Assembly: GCF_017814945.1 (NCBI RefSeq) | Contig: NZ_JAGIPX010000002.1 | Location: forward strand, 1-64,000 | Length of the DNA stretch: 64,000 nucleotides | Direction: 5' to 3' | Source of the DNA: Paraburkholderia sp. LEh10 | Lineage (GTDB): Bacteria > Pseudomonadota > Gammaproteobacteria > Burkholderiales > Burkholderiaceae | Notes under the pieces: model-generated | What the model saw: only the letters and a program-made list of their open reading frames with translations | Database searches by the model: none | What the model was told of the DNA's origin: nothing | Shown here: positions 1 through 8,535 of the stretch, piece after piece | How positions within the stretch are numbered: the first letter of the stretch is position 1 | Layout: each line of letters opens with the position of its first letter | Program-made: the position numbers and the translations under genes

Positions 1-3
1 TTC

Positions 4-75
4 ATGCGCTTATTGTGCCTGGCAGGCTTCGGGTTGAACAGCATGGCATGGGCGAGTTTTGAACACTTTCCCTAA
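4..75 (+). CDS. Short signal-peptide-like reading frame, possibly 3' end of a gene cut by the left edge
   Basis: The frame is open from base 1 and stops with TAA at 73-75. From the ATG at 4 it encodes 23 residues with a hydrophobic stretch (MRLLCLAGFGLNSMAWA) like a secretion signal. It may be the tail of a gene outside the window, a truncated exported protein, or noise. No function can be assigned. Confidence 0.2.
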   Translation: MRLLCLAGFGLNSMAWASFEHFP

Positions 76-95
76 AGGAATCGCAAGCGCGACAG

Positions 96-740
96 GTGAC
101 TTCCGAAGTCCTGGGCTATAGAGACTGGACCCACCTCCTCAGCGAGTTGGGCAGCCAAGCAGGTTCCGCGCTCGACGAGGCTTGTGACAGCGCGACAGTG
201 ACGCAGAGACGGGTCTATCAGGCTTCGCAATTGATTGCAGCGTCGGTCGATCTTCATGGTGAATCGGCGGACGACTTTGTTCGGTGGTGGCGGCCATCGG
301 CCGCGTACGCGCAAGACGAGGGCGGGGCCCCGGCAGAAACACCGTTTGCCGGCTCAAAGGAAGACCTGAGTTTTCAAGAGGCGCTTAGCACGTTGGCTCA
401 CGCCCTGCATCATCCCGTTGGGCACTTCGAACAAGTGCTCATCACTGGCATACACCGAACAGAAAACGAAAACTCGCTGAGGTTTGTGGAATCGATTGCT
501 GATGAGCTGCTAAGCGGCAACCGAAACCGGGAACCGGAAGTGGCGCGTCGCCTCCTTGAGGCTTTGGCCTCGCGCGGACTGCCCCGATCGATACTTAACC
601 TGGCAACGAGTTTGACGCTTGGCGATGGCGGGCCGAAAGACGAAAAGAGAGCCACCGACTTGCTTAAGCAGTTGGCTGAATCTGCTTCGACACCGCACGA
701 TCTGAAGCGAATAGCCGAATCACGCCTGGGCACCCCTTGA
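96..740 (+). CDS. Hypothetical protein with a C-terminal Sel1-like repeat
   Basis: A 214-residue protein with a GTG start; the frame is open back to a stop at 60-62 and no other start lies between. An AAAGGA sequence lies about 17 bases upstream, which is rather far. I do not recognise the N-terminal half. Around residues 160-205 the pattern ALASRG...LATSLTLGDGGPKD...A...LKQLAES resembles one Sel1-type tetratricopeptide repeat, a protein-interaction module. Its codon use looks less GC-rich than the genes that follow, so it may be accessory. There is no clear signal peptide or membrane segment, and no operon partner. Confidence 0.5.
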   Translation: MTSEVLGYRDWTHLLSELGSQAGSALDEACDSATVTQRRVYQASQLIAASVDLHGESADDFVRWWRPSAAYAQDEGGAPAETPFAGSKEDLSFQEALSTLAHALHHPVGHFEQVLITGIHRTENENSLRFVESIADELLSGNRNREPEVARRLLEALASRGLPRSILNLATSLTLGDGGPKDEKRATDLLKQLAESASTPHDLKRIAESRLGTP

Positions 741-911
741 GGATCAGGCATCACGCGCAAAGGGGCCAGGAACTGGAAGTCGAGCCCGATTGAAGGCAAA
801 GTGGAAAGCGGCGCGCGCATGCGGGCGTCGATGGTGTGACGACGCCACGCAAACATCCGAAGGGCGCGACGCCACCGCCGCGCGAGGCAACGTCGCGTGC
901 GCCTCTTTCAT

Positions 912-1526
912 TTACATCGGCGGCACGACACCATCCTTCTCGACCACGACGCGTTGCGCAACGTAAGCGCCCTGGGCCGCGGGCGTCGCGACGACGAACA
1001 CCTTCTTGCCCGGCGCGAGATCGCTATGCGAAGCTGGCGTGAACGTGACGACGGGCACGTTGGGCGGCACTGTCACCACATTACTGCCACCCTTGTACGA
1101 CAGCTTCAGATCGCGGCCACTCGTGCTCTGCACGACGGTATCGACGTTCGCATTGGTCATCGAGCTGTTCGGCCCCAGGTCCCACGCATAATGCCCTTCG
1201 CCCGTGCCGCGCGCGGACTCGGGGAACACGACCACTTCCGTCGCCGTCAGCTTGCCGTCCGTGCCCGCCGTCGCGGCCGTGCCGATGAACGAGCCTGGCT
1301 TGATATCCGATAGCTGCATCTGCTTGACGGCCGACACGGCCACAGCCGGCTTCAATTCGATCGACACCGTGTCGCCGCTGCGGCGATGGACCTTGAGCGT
1401 GTCGCCGTCGAGCGAAACGACTTCGCCCCGGATGCGCGTGGGCTTCGTGGCAGGCGCCTGCGCAAAAGCGGAGCCGGCGAGCGCCGCAGTCAGAATGGTT
1501 GCGCCGAGTTTGATGCGGAAAGACAT
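912..1526 (-). CDS. Periplasmic DUF5666-like protein
   Basis: A 204-residue exported protein. Residues 1-23 form a typical Sec signal peptide ending in GSAFA-QA. The rest is small beta-rich repeats (RIRGEVVSLDGDTLKVHRRSGD, then a second similar half) of the kind grouped as DUF5666, OB-like folds of unknown function. I chose the ATG at 1526 because GGGAG lies five bases upstream; a TTG at 1538 is in frame but has no ribosome site. It lies 54 bases downstream of the molybdoprotein gene on the same strand, so it is probably the last gene of that operon. Confidence 0.7.
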   Translation of the reverse strand: MSFRIKLGATILTAALAGSAFAQAPATKPTRIRGEVVSLDGDTLKVHRRSGDTVSIELKPAVAVSAVKQMQLSDIKPGSFIGTAATAGTDGKLTATEVVVFPESARGTGEGHYAWDLGPNSSMTNANVDTVVQSTSGRDLKLSYKGGSNVVTVPPNVPVVTFTPASHSDLAPGKKVFVVATPAAQGAYVAQRVVVEKDGVVPPM

Positions 1527-1580
1527 AAAAGCTCCCAACTGGTTGGTTTGAGTGTGGAGGGACTGAAAAATGTCATCGCG

Positions 1581-2372
1581 TCACGAGCCGCCGAACCAGT
1601 TGTAGCCCTGGTTCTCCCAATACCCGCCCGGATACTGGTTGGTGATTTCGATGGCGACGATATGCTTCGGATTCTTATAGCCGAGCTTGGTCGGCATGCG
1701 CAGCTTCATCGGGAAGCCGTACTTCGGCGGCAGCACGTCGCCGTCGTACGTCAGCGTGAGCAGCGTCTGCGCATGCAGCGCGGTCGGCATGTCGATGCTG
1801 GTCCAATAGTTGTCGGCGCAACGCAAGGACACGTACTTCGCAGTGGTGTCCGCACCTGCGCGGCGCAGAAAGTCGGAGAAGCGCACGCCGCCCCAGTGGC
1901 CGATCGCGCTCCATCCCTCGATGCAGATGTGGCGCGTGATCTGGCTTTCCTGCGTCAACGCGCGCAGTTCTTCGAGCGTCCATGTCCGCTTTGCGTGCGC
2001 GAGGCCGCTCACCTGCAAACGGTACGTGGCCGCATCGACCTCCGGCACATCATCGATATCGTAGAACGCGTTGAACGGGAAAGGCCGGGTGATCATCGAC
2101 TCCGGATAAGTCGGCGCCAGCTTGTTCGGATCGAACAGCAGCGCCTGCACGTCGTCGTTGAAGAACGAGATGCGGCGCAACGCGGTGTTCACGGCCTTGT
2201 CGCTGGTCAGATCGCAGCCGGACAAGAGCGCGATGCCGCCGAGCGTCAGCAGCCGCTGACCGAACAGGCGGCGCGCGGGCGATTTGAGTTCGCGCTGCGC
2301 GTCACGGATGATCGATTCGCCGTGCGTCGCGAGAAAGCTGCCTGGCTGCGGGGTTCGTTTCCGGATCGTCAT
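1581..2372 (-). CDS. Sulfite-oxidase-family molybdopterin-dependent oxidoreductase (MsrP/YedY-like)
   Basis: A 263-residue protein of the oxidoreductase molybdopterin-binding family. The expected molybdenum-ligand cysteine is in the motif HICIEGWSAIGHWGG around residues 148-162, and the domain ends with the family motif GYKNPKH...I. The N-terminus has RRLFGQRLLTLGGIALLSGC, twin-arginine-like and followed by a lipobox-like LLSGC, so export to the periplasm, perhaps as a lipoprotein, is likely. It starts three bases after the stop of the cytochrome b gene; the pair resembles MsrP/MsrQ or sulfite-oxidase plus b-type cytochrome couples. The true substrate cannot be read from the sequence. Confidence 0.8.
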   Translation of the reverse strand: MTIRKRTPQPGSFLATHGESIIRDAQRELKSPARRLFGQRLLTLGGIALLSGCDLTSDKAVNTALRRISFFNDDVQALLFDPNKLAPTYPESMITRPFPFNAFYDIDDVPEVDAATYRLQVSGLAHAKRTWTLEELRALTQESQITRHICIEGWSAIGHWGGVRFSDFLRRAGADTTAKYVSLRCADNYWTSIDMPTALHAQTLLTLTYDGDVLPPKYGFPMKLRMPTKLGYKNPKHIVAIEITNQYPGGYWENQGYNWFGGS

Positions 2373-2375
2373 GAT

Positions 2376-2996
2376 TCACCGTCCACGCAGCATCAGCAGC
2401 AGCGAGCGCGGCACGAGCGCGACCATCGCGACGTGCGCGACGAAGAACGCCACCAGCACGCTCATGCATGCGAAGTGCACCACGCGCGCGTTGTCATAGC
2501 CGCCCATCAGCGTGCGCAGCAGCGGGAACTGAACCGACTTCCATACGGCGAGCCCGGACAGGACAATCAGCACGATGTCGGCGATCACCACCAGATAGGC
2601 GAGCTTCTGGATCGCGTTGTAGTGCGCGAGGTCGTCGTGTTTCAGGCGTCCTCGCAGTGCCGCGATGGCATCGGCGGCCAGTTGCTTCAGCGTGACGGGC
2701 AGCAGCTTGCGCCGAAAGCGCCCGGACGCGAGATTCAGCGCGACGTAGACGATGAAATTCGCGACCAGCAGCCACATCACCGCGAAGTGCCATTGCAGCG
2801 CGCCGCCGAGCCAGCCGCCAAGTGTCGTCGAAGGGGGAAACTGAATCACGGGAAAGATGGGCGATGCATCGTATATTTGCCAGCCGCTCATGACCATCAG
2901 GATGACGGCCAAAGCATTGATCCAGTGCGTAATGCGCACCCATCCCGGTTGAACCGTATTGTGAGTCAAAACCGCTCCAGGTCTGATGATGTCCAT
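2376..2996 (-). CDS. Cytochrome b561-like membrane subunit
   Basis: A 206-residue integral membrane protein with about four hydrophobic helices. Histidines in or near helices (RITHWINA, LQWHFAVMW, VVHFACMSV, FFVAHVAMV) are placed as heme b ligands in the cytochrome b561/thiosulfate-reductase cytochrome b group. I chose the ATG at 2996 (MDIIRPG), preceded by CTGGA; the longer frame to 3098 adds a basic, non-conserved-looking extension. It probably passes electrons between the quinone pool and the periplasmic molybdoprotein encoded next to it. Confidence 0.75.
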   Translation of the reverse strand: MDIIRPGAVLTHNTVQPGWVRITHWINALAVILMVMSGWQIYDASPIFPVIQFPPSTTLGGWLGGALQWHFAVMWLLVANFIVYVALNLASGRFRRKLLPVTLKQLAADAIAALRGRLKHDDLAHYNAIQKLAYLVVIADIVLIVLSGLAVWKSVQFPLLRTLMGGYDNARVVHFACMSVLVAFFVAHVAMVALVPRSLLLMLRGR

Positions 2997-3535
2997 TCCA
3001 GCGCCGGATTTTCCGCTCACGCGAAGCCCGGCTACTGGCACGCGACGCAAGCAGGATCGATGACGGGAAAGCGCGTGTGATGACCGTCGACCTGGCATTG
3101 CGACACCACCACTAACACTATTCGTCGCGGGTTATTCCGCTGCACTCGAAGAAATTTTTCTTGCAATCAACTTTCATCGGCCACGCCTGCACGCCGTTCT
3201 GTCAGGTCGAGGGAGAGGCGCCACCAGGAACGGGGTGACGAAGAAGAGGAATCTTTCCATGGTGGCCATCGCCTGTCTGGCCGTTTCCGCGCGAATGGCA
3301 AGCCCCACTCCATCCGCCAAGCCGCGCGGCATCCCCAGCCCTCCCGATGTACTCGCTTACCCGCATACGGCCCCACACGGCGGACTTCCGGCCGTCTACC
3401 CCCTCAAATCGTATTGACAAGCCCGCGCCCAGCTACAAATATTGTCAGGAAACTTTGTTGATCGCTGGGAATTCATAGAACGGCCGCATCATTGACAACC
3501 GCCGGCGTGGCCGGCATGACCAGGGAGTAGCCGAG
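2997..3535. other. Long intergenic region between divergent transcription units
   Basis: 539 bases without a convincing gene. Short open frames here (for example a GTG-started 60-codon frame at 3235) have no homology I recognise and look like GC-driven noise. It should hold the promoters of the cytochrome/molybdoprotein operon (minus) and of the 3536 operon (plus). The only promoter-like element I see is at 3414-3442. Confidence 0.5.
3414..3442 (+). promoter_or_regulatory. Possible sigma-70 promoter for the 3536 operon
   Basis: A perfect TTGACA (3414-3419) is followed by the AT-rich TACAAATAT at 3434-3442. No hexamer at 17-base spacing matches TATAAT well, so the -10 is weak. It lies about 95 bases before the start codon at 3536. 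Confidence 0.35.
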
Positions 3536-3871
3536 ATGGAACGAGGAATTCGCAAACGCATCGATCAAATGTTCTCCCGCGACCGGCGCATGGCGCAAGT
3601 CGCTCTTTTACTGCTGTGGGTCACGCTGGCCTACGTCTACTTCGCCGTTACTTCCCAGACAACCGATTCATCCGTACGCATCGCCCTCACCATCGGTGCA
3701 GGTGGCGTGCTCGTTTTCAATTCCGCGTCGATTCTTGCCATGATTCGCCACTACAAGGAAGACAAGGATCACATCTATGGGCTCGACATCCGTCACCTCG
3801 ACGAGAACCGTGCCCGCAAGGCAGAACTGGCGAGACGCGACGAAGAGACGCTCAATCCCGCCGTCGAGTGA
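3536..3871 (+). CDS. Small two-helix membrane protein
   Basis: 111 residues with a basic N-terminus, two hydrophobic helices (about 21-38 and 48-68) and a charged cytoplasmic tail (HYKEDKDHIYGLDIRHLDENRARKAELARRDEE). I do not recognise the family. It is the first of three small membrane proteins ahead of an APC permease, so an accessory role in transport is a reasonable guess from context only. Confidence 0.6.
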   Translation: MERGIRKRIDQMFSRDRRMAQVALLLLWVTLAYVYFAVTSQTTDSSVRIALTIGAGGVLVFNSASILAMIRHYKEDKDHIYGLDIRHLDENRARKAELARRDEETLNPAVE

Positions 3872-3993
3872 GCCTCTGAATCCTGTTTTCGCGCGTGCCG
3901 ATGTGTGCTCGTGTTGCCACGCGGGCAACCGGGCTGTACCCGCATTGCCCGTATGCGCGCAAACCGAAGTGCAGACCCGTGAGGAGACCCATC

Positions 3994-4380
3994 ATGGCAG
4001 CCGACTACGTCCCGCCCATTCAGAAAGGCTTCGGCCAGCTGGTCGATAGCATCTTTCTTCTCGTACTCGTCTACTGCAGCCTGCTTGCGCCATTGCTGCT
4101 CAAGGCGCCCGACAAGCCGCCCGAAAGCCAGAACGCGAAAACGCAGATGTCCTGGCGGGAGCTTGGACAAAACCCGGCCATGCAAGCGCAATGGCAAAAG
4201 CTCGGCTATGACGCACAACAGGCGAGGCCGATCATCACAACCCGCTTCGACTATCAGATCGAACCTGTCTCGCTCATCGTGACGGCACTCGTGATAGCCG
4301 GTTATTTCGTGTTCGTGTTGCGCGTGTCGGAAAGGCAATACCGGCAGGTCATCGCGGAAAAATTTGGGGAAACGTCATGA
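3994..4380 (+). CDS. Small two-helix membrane protein
   Basis: 128 residues (MAADYVPPIQKG...). Two hydrophobic segments, about residues 19-36 and 92-110, flank a polar loop rich in Q, N and K that faces one side of the membrane. The ATG at 3994 is preceded by GAGGAG at ideal distance; the longer frame from 3895 adds a cysteine-rich stretch with no ribosome site. Its stop overlaps the start of the 46-residue gene (ATGA). Function unknown. Confidence 0.65.
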   Translation: MAADYVPPIQKGFGQLVDSIFLLVLVYCSLLAPLLLKAPDKPPESQNAKTQMSWRELGQNPAMQAQWQKLGYDAQQARPIITTRFDYQIEPVSLIVTALVIAGYFVFVLRVSERQYRQVIAEKFGETS

Positions 4381-4517
4381 ACTTCTGGCAATGGTTGAGC
4401 AACGCCGCGTGGGGCCTGTCGATTCTCATCTTCGCGTGGATTCTCATCGACGCGATCAAGGTCCATCGTGACTACGACGACGACTTCCTGATGAGTTCCA
4501 CGGAAGGCAACGAATAG
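4377..4517 (+). CDS. 46-residue single-helix membrane microprotein
   Basis: The ATG at 4377 overlaps the upstream TGA (ATGA), a sign of translational coupling. The product has a tryptophan-rich N-terminus (MNFWQWLSNAAW), one transmembrane helix (about residues 10-27) and an acidic tail with DYDDDF. Its size, coupling and position 36 bases before a permease gene argue that it is real. It could be a small subunit of the neighbouring transporter; this is inference. Confidence 0.6.
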   Translation: MNFWQWLSNAAWGLSILIFAWILIDAIKVHRDYDDDFLMSSTEGNE

Positions 4518-4553
4518 ACGGACGACAGGCATCATGCCGCAAAGGAGCAACTC

Positions 4554-5948
4554 ATGAGTGACGCAGCAGGAGTAGCACAGCCAGGCGAGCGCATCGCGTT
4601 GCTGAAAGTCTTGGGACCGATTCACGTGTGGGCGCTCGGTGTCGGCATTGTGCTCGTCGGAGAGTTCATGGGATGGAATTTCTCCGTCGCGAAAGGCGGT
4701 GCATATGGATCGCTGATCGCATGCTGGATCATCGGCCTGCTGTATACGTGTGTCGCGATGATCGACTCGGAGGTGACGTCGACCGTGGCGGCCGCAGGCG
4801 GGCAGTACACACAGGCAAAGCACATCATCGGGCCATTGATGGCGTTCAACGTGGGGCTCTACCTGGTGATGGCGTATACGATGCTCGAAGCCGCGGATGC
4901 CCTCGTGGTTGGCGACCTCATCAAGGCCGTGGCCGCCGACTCGGGCTACGCGAACTTCGACTCGCGTCCGTTCACGCTTGTCACGATTGCGTTTCTCGCG
5001 TTGCTCAACTATCGCGGCGTGTTCGTGACGCTCACGGTCAATTTCGTGATCACGGCTGTCGCATTCGTTGCGATCGTCGTGCTGTTCCTGGGTGTCGCCC
5101 CGTGGCATCCGGGGCAGACGCTTATTCATCAAGAGCTGCTCACGCAACTGCCGTACGGATGGCTGGGTGTCGTCGCGGCCTTGCAATTCGGCATGTGGTA
5201 TTACCTCGGAATCGAAGGCACATGCCAGGCTGCGGAAGAAGTTCGCTCGGCGGGCCGCTCGATTCCGCTCGGAACGATGTGCGGGATGATCACGCTGCTC
5301 ATCGCGGCGGCCATGACCTGGTATGTCGCCACGGGCCTGATGCCGTGGGAATACCTGGGCCAGGCGGTGACGCCGCTCTACGACGCCGCGCGGCTATCCG
5401 GCAGCAAGGGCCTGCAGACACTGCTCTTCGTCGGCACCTTGTTCTCGGCGGTCGCGTCAGCCAATGGCTGCATCAACGATGCTTCACGCGCATGGTTCTC
5501 GATGTCCCGCGACCGCTATATGCCCGAGTGGTTCGGCGCCGTGCATCCACGCTACCGCACGCCCTATCGCGCGATCATGTTTCTCGTGCCGATTGCGATT
5601 TCGTTCGCGTTCACGGGGCTGCTCGACCAGGTGATCACGTTCTCGATTCTCTCCGGCCTCCTCGGTTATACGTTCATGTCGATCAATATCGTCAAGTTCC
5701 GCAGGCAATGGCCGCTTGGGAGCATTAATCGCGGCTATATCCATCCGTTCCATCCGATACCCGCGATCGTCCTCGCAGTGCTGTGCATCGCCACTTACTT
5801 CGCGACCTATCTCGGCTACGGCACTTCGCTGCTGTCGATCATGGCGTTCTACATCATGGCGTCGATCTGGTTCGCGTTGCATCGCTACAAGTATGTGAAG
5901 CGCGGCGATCAATTCACGATGGATTGGCCACGCCCGAAACGCTATTGA
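4554..5948 (+). CDS. APC-superfamily permease, ethanolamine-permease-like
   Basis: 464 residues with about twelve transmembrane helices. The N-terminal part (GIVLVGEFMGWNFSVAKGG) resembles helix 1 of ethanolamine and related amino-acid/polyamine/organocation permeases. AAGGAG lies just upstream of the ATG. It belongs to the run of genes starting at 3536 and is followed 17 bases later by an unknown membrane-anchored protein. Given the neighbouring amine-catabolic genes, a small amine or amino alcohol is a likely substrate; the sequence does not tell which. Confidence 0.8.
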   Translation: MSDAAGVAQPGERIALLKVLGPIHVWALGVGIVLVGEFMGWNFSVAKGGAYGSLIACWIIGLLYTCVAMIDSEVTSTVAAAGGQYTQAKHIIGPLMAFNVGLYLVMAYTMLEAADALVVGDLIKAVAADSGYANFDSRPFTLVTIAFLALLNYRGVFVTLTVNFVITAVAFVAIVVLFLGVAPWHPGQTLIHQELLTQLPYGWLGVVAALQFGMWYYLGIEGTCQAAEEVRSAGRSIPLGTMCGMITLLIAAAMTWYVATGLMPWEYLGQAVTPLYDAARLSGSKGLQTLLFVGTLFSAVASANGCINDASRAWFSMSRDRYMPEWFGAVHPRYRTPYRAIMFLVPIAISFAFTGLLDQVITFSILSGLLGYTFMSINIVKFRRQWPLGSINRGYIHPFHPIPAIVLAVLCIATYFATYLGYGTSLLSIMAFYIMASIWFALHRYKYVKRGDQFTMDWPRPKRY

Positions 5949-5965
5949 TCGGAAGGGGCATCGAC

Positions 5966-6643
5966 ATGCAATCGACAGGCGTCGTGCTCGCCCTCCTCTT
6001 TCTCGCCGCGCTCGCTCTGATGCACCGGCGCGATCGCAGCGCGCTGAGAGCGGAGCGAGGCAAACTGTTCGATGCGTGTCTCGCGCTCTTCGAGCGCTAT
6101 CACATGGCACAGGACGCAGTCGACTGGCCTGTTCTGGCGGGAACCTACGGCGGCCATGAAGTGCGCATTGCGCCGCTCGTCGACGACGTAGCCTTTCGCA
6201 AGGTGCCATCGCTCTGGCTGCTCGTCACGGTGAAACGGAAATTACCGATGACGGGCGCCGTCGATATGCTCGCGCGTGCCCACAACACGGAGTTCTATTC
6301 ACCTGCGGACGGCTTGCCGATGCGGCTCGCGACGCCGCACGAATGGCCGCGCCAGATGACGATCAAGGCCGACCGGCCCGCTGCGGATCTGCCGCTTGCC
6401 GTGCTCGATCCGCACGTGAAGCGCTTCTTTGCCGATCCGCGTGCAAAGGAGATGCTTGTTACCCGTCATGGGGTGAGGATCGTCTATCAGGCGCAGGGTG
6501 CGGAGCGCGGCGAGTATCTCGTGCTGCGTCGGGCTGTATTTCGCAACGTCCAGTTGCCAGCGACGCTCGTCGGCTCGCTACTCGATCAGGCTGTGCAGGT
6601 ATGTGCCGACGTGATGAAGGGGAATGCTCATGGGCAAGCTTAA
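5966..6643 (+). CDS. Membrane-anchored protein of unknown function
   Basis: 225 residues. One N-terminal helix (STGVVLALLFLAALALMH) is followed by a soluble domain of about 200 residues with no motif I recognise. The ATG at 5966 follows GGAAGGGG; the longer open frame from 5783 lies inside the permease gene and is a shadow. The 3' end overlaps the next gene by 14 bases, so the two are co-transcribed. Confidence 0.65.
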   Translation: MQSTGVVLALLFLAALALMHRRDRSALRAERGKLFDACLALFERYHMAQDAVDWPVLAGTYGGHEVRIAPLVDDVAFRKVPSLWLLVTVKRKLPMTGAVDMLARAHNTEFYSPADGLPMRLATPHEWPRQMTIKADRPAADLPLAVLDPHVKRFFADPRAKEMLVTRHGVRIVYQAQGAERGEYLVLRRAVFRNVQLPATLVGSLLDQAVQVCADVMKGNAHGQA

Positions 6644-6917
6644 GGCGGCACGGGCGGTGCATCCGTATATCGTACTGGTGGCGGCCGTGCTGTTGCCGGG
6701 TGCCGGGCAACTGCTCAACCGGATGCCGACGCGCGCATTGATCATGCTGTTTTTCATGCTGTCGCTTGGATTCGTCACCATGCAGCTTGCCGCCCCCGAG
6801 CGGTCGTTTGTCGGGCGGCATGCTGGAGGCATCTTCGTCTACGCGATCGCGGTGATGGACGCGTATTTGATCGCCAGGTATCGGTGGGAGATGTTTCGGA
6901 CCCGGACCGTTGCTTGA
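6630..6917 (+). CDS. Small polytopic membrane protein
   Basis: 95 residues with three hydrophobic helices. The motif LLPGAGQLLNRMPTRALIM is like the PGAGQ-x(2)-N/G-x(3)-RA signature at the start of small TM2/DUF-type membrane proteins. I prefer the ATG at 6630, seven bases after AAGGGG, over the ATG at 6624, which is too close to it. It overlaps the previous gene and ends this operon. Function unknown. Confidence 0.65.
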   Translation: MGKLKAARAVHPYIVLVAAVLLPGAGQLLNRMPTRALIMLFFMLSLGFVTMQLAAPERSFVGRHAGGIFVYAIAVMDAYLIARYRWEMFRTRTVA

Positions 6918-7100
6918 CGGCGGTGTTTTCGTGAACACGCACGCGGGCGCCGGGCGCTTGCCGCTCATAGGGCGTTCGCCCACCCGATCAATCCGGCCCG
7001 CAGTACGGCACCCGGGACGCGCGACGCGATCAGCATAGGCCACGCTCCCCGTCCGCGTCATCGCCTGCTTCAACCCACACTCCCATTTCCCTCTCTTGCC

Positions 7101-7116
7101 TACCTCATTAGTCGTA
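7101..7116. promoter_or_regulatory. NarL-type 7-2-7 site candidate upstream of the GcvT-like gene
   Basis: TACCTCATTAGTCGTA: two heptamers, TACCTCA and (reverse) TACGACT, separated by two bases. This is the geometry bound by NarL-family regulators. It is the weakest of the four similar sites in the window. It lies about 100 bases before the start codon at 7218. Confidence 0.4.
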
Positions 7117-7126
7117 CCCCGACTAA
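7108..7126. promoter_or_regulatory. Perfect 7-bp inverted repeat
   Basis: TTAGTCG (7108-7114) and CGACTAA (7120-7126) form a perfect palindrome around TACCC. It overlaps the 7-2-7 site at 7101-7116. It is AT-rich for this genome and is not followed by a T-run, so an operator is more likely than a terminator. Confidence 0.45.
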
Positions 7127-7217
7127 CGGATTGAGCATTTGTCGATGATAGGAAACGATGTCGGCTGTGGAGACAACACCGCACACGAATCGACTCATCG
7201 ACAATACGGAGTGTTCT

Positions 7218-8348
7218 ATGGCAAATTCCTGGCGCATCTCGGCACTGGCCGACCGCCACCGTGCCTTGGGTTCCCGTCTCGAAGACTGGAACGGCATGGG
7301 GACCCCCTGGACCTACTCGGCGGACCTCGCCGATCACCACGAGGCGATCCGCACGAAAGCGGGACTGATGGACGTATCAGGGCTGAAGAAGGTCCATTAC
7401 GTGGGCCCTCATGCCGAAAGCCTGCTCGACTGGGCGACGACGCGCGACATCGGCAAGCTGTACCCTGGCAAATCGGTCTACGCGGGCATCCTCGACGAAG
7501 CAGGCAAGTTCATCGACGACTGCATCGTGTATCGCACGGGTCCTAATGCGTTCATGGTCGTGCATGGCGCAGGCACGGGCTATGAACGCCTCGTGCGTTC
7601 CGCGCAGGGTCGTCAGGTCGCCGTGCTGTTCGACGACGACTTGCATGACCTGTCGTTGCAAGGGCCGCGCGCGGTGGACTTCCTCGCCGAGCATGTGCCC
7701 GGCATCAGGGAGCTGCCCTACTTTCATCACGTGCAAACGCGTCTTTTTGGCCGGCCCGTGATGATTTCGCGGACGGGCTATACGGGCGAGCGCGGCTATG
7801 AGATCTTCTGCAAGGCCGCCGATGCCCCATTCATCTGGGACACGATACTGTCCAAAGGCGCGGGATTCGGCATCGTTCCATGCGCGTTCCTTGCGCTGGA
7901 CTGGCTACGCGTCGAGAGCTACCTGCTCTTCTTCCCGTACGACAACTCTGAAATGTACCCGTTCGCGGACGAAAAGGCGGGCGATACATTGTGGGAACTG
8001 GGCCTCGACTTCACGGTGTCGCCGGGCAAGACCGAATTCTGTGGCGCGCGCGAGCACTTCCGGCTTGCCGGCAAGGAGCGCTTCAAGATCTACGGCGTCG
8101 ACATCCAGACGTCCAAAGCCGCCGCTGCCGGCGACACGCTATGGCACAACGGAGAACAGGCCGGCGTAATCACCTGCGCAATGTATTCGCGGCTGACGGG
8201 CCGTTCACTCGCGATTGCGCGCCTGAATGTCGAACAAGCCCGCGAAGGCGTCGCGCTCCAGGTCAAAGGCAGTCTCGAAGCGCACGCGACGGCTGCAGCA
8301 CTGCCATTCGACGACCCGGAAAAGAAAAAGCGCACGGCAGTGGGATAG
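7218..8348 (+). CDS. GcvT-like folate-dependent C1-transfer protein (paralogue 1)
   Basis: 376 residues of the aminomethyltransferase/GcvT fold: an N-terminal T-protein domain (TPW-YSADLADHHEAIRTKAGLMDVSGL; SLQGPRAVDFL; GYTGERGYEIF) and a C-terminal barrel. The ATG at 7218 follows GGAG at six bases. It is a paralogue of the gene at 20766 and lies just before a permease. No gcvP or gcvH is nearby, so it is not part of a glycine cleavage operon; a role as folate acceptor of methyl or formaldehyde groups from methylated amines fits the context. DmdA-like demethylases share the fold. Confidence 0.75.
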   Translation: MANSWRISALADRHRALGSRLEDWNGMGTPWTYSADLADHHEAIRTKAGLMDVSGLKKVHYVGPHAESLLDWATTRDIGKLYPGKSVYAGILDEAGKFIDDCIVYRTGPNAFMVVHGAGTGYERLVRSAQGRQVAVLFDDDLHDLSLQGPRAVDFLAEHVPGIRELPYFHHVQTRLFGRPVMISRTGYTGERGYEIFCKAADAPFIWDTILSKGAGFGIVPCAFLALDWLRVESYLLFFPYDNSEMYPFADEKAGDTLWELGLDFTVSPGKTEFCGAREHFRLAGKERFKIYGVDIQTSKAAAAGDTLWHNGEQAGVITCAMYSRLTGRSLAIARLNVEQAREGVALQVKGSLEAHATAAALPFDDPEKKKRTAVG

Positions 8349-8410
8349 TCAAGCGGCAACCGATGCGCGCTGCCATCGGCGTCGCTGCGGCGCGACGCGC
8401 CGATAGATCT

Positions 8411-8426
8411 TACCTCCCGCGAGGTA
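8411..8426. promoter_or_regulatory. NarL-type 7-2-7 site candidate upstream of permease gene
   Basis: TACCTCCCGCGAGGTA: inverted heptamers TACCTCC and TACCTCG with two bases between them. It differs from the NarL heptamer consensus (TACYNMT) mainly in the last base. It lies about 110 bases before the permease start at 8536. Confidence 0.55.
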
Positions 8427-8535
8427 TTGCGGGCCCGCAGTCGCGCATCGCACCATGACTTCATAGATGTGTTTTTCAAAGACGACAGATCACCGCGGCG
8501 ACGCATTGTCCGTCGTGTGATCAAGGAGACGTAAA

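Larger units (their letters stand above)
6918..7217. other. Intergenic region holding palindromic operator-like sites
   Basis: 300 bases between the small membrane protein and the GcvT-like gene. No gene is seen. It contains the TAC-N10-GTA element at 7101-7116 and an overlapping inverted repeat at 7108-7126, described separately, so it is probably the regulated promoter of the GcvT-like gene. Confidence 0.5.

Noticed and set aside
3036-3052. Sigma-54 promoter (TGGCACGCGACGC)
   Set aside because: The spacing between the GG and GC elements is wrong by two bases and it lies within the 5' end region of a minus-strand gene.
1386-3080. A 564-codon plus-strand frame across the molybdoprotein/cytochrome region
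   Set aside because: The composition is Arg/His-rich and it runs opposite two genes with intact family motifs.
3235-3417. A 60-codon plus-strand frame with a GTG start
   Set aside because: It is low-complexity, with no motif and no clear ribosome site; it is probably noise in the promoter region.
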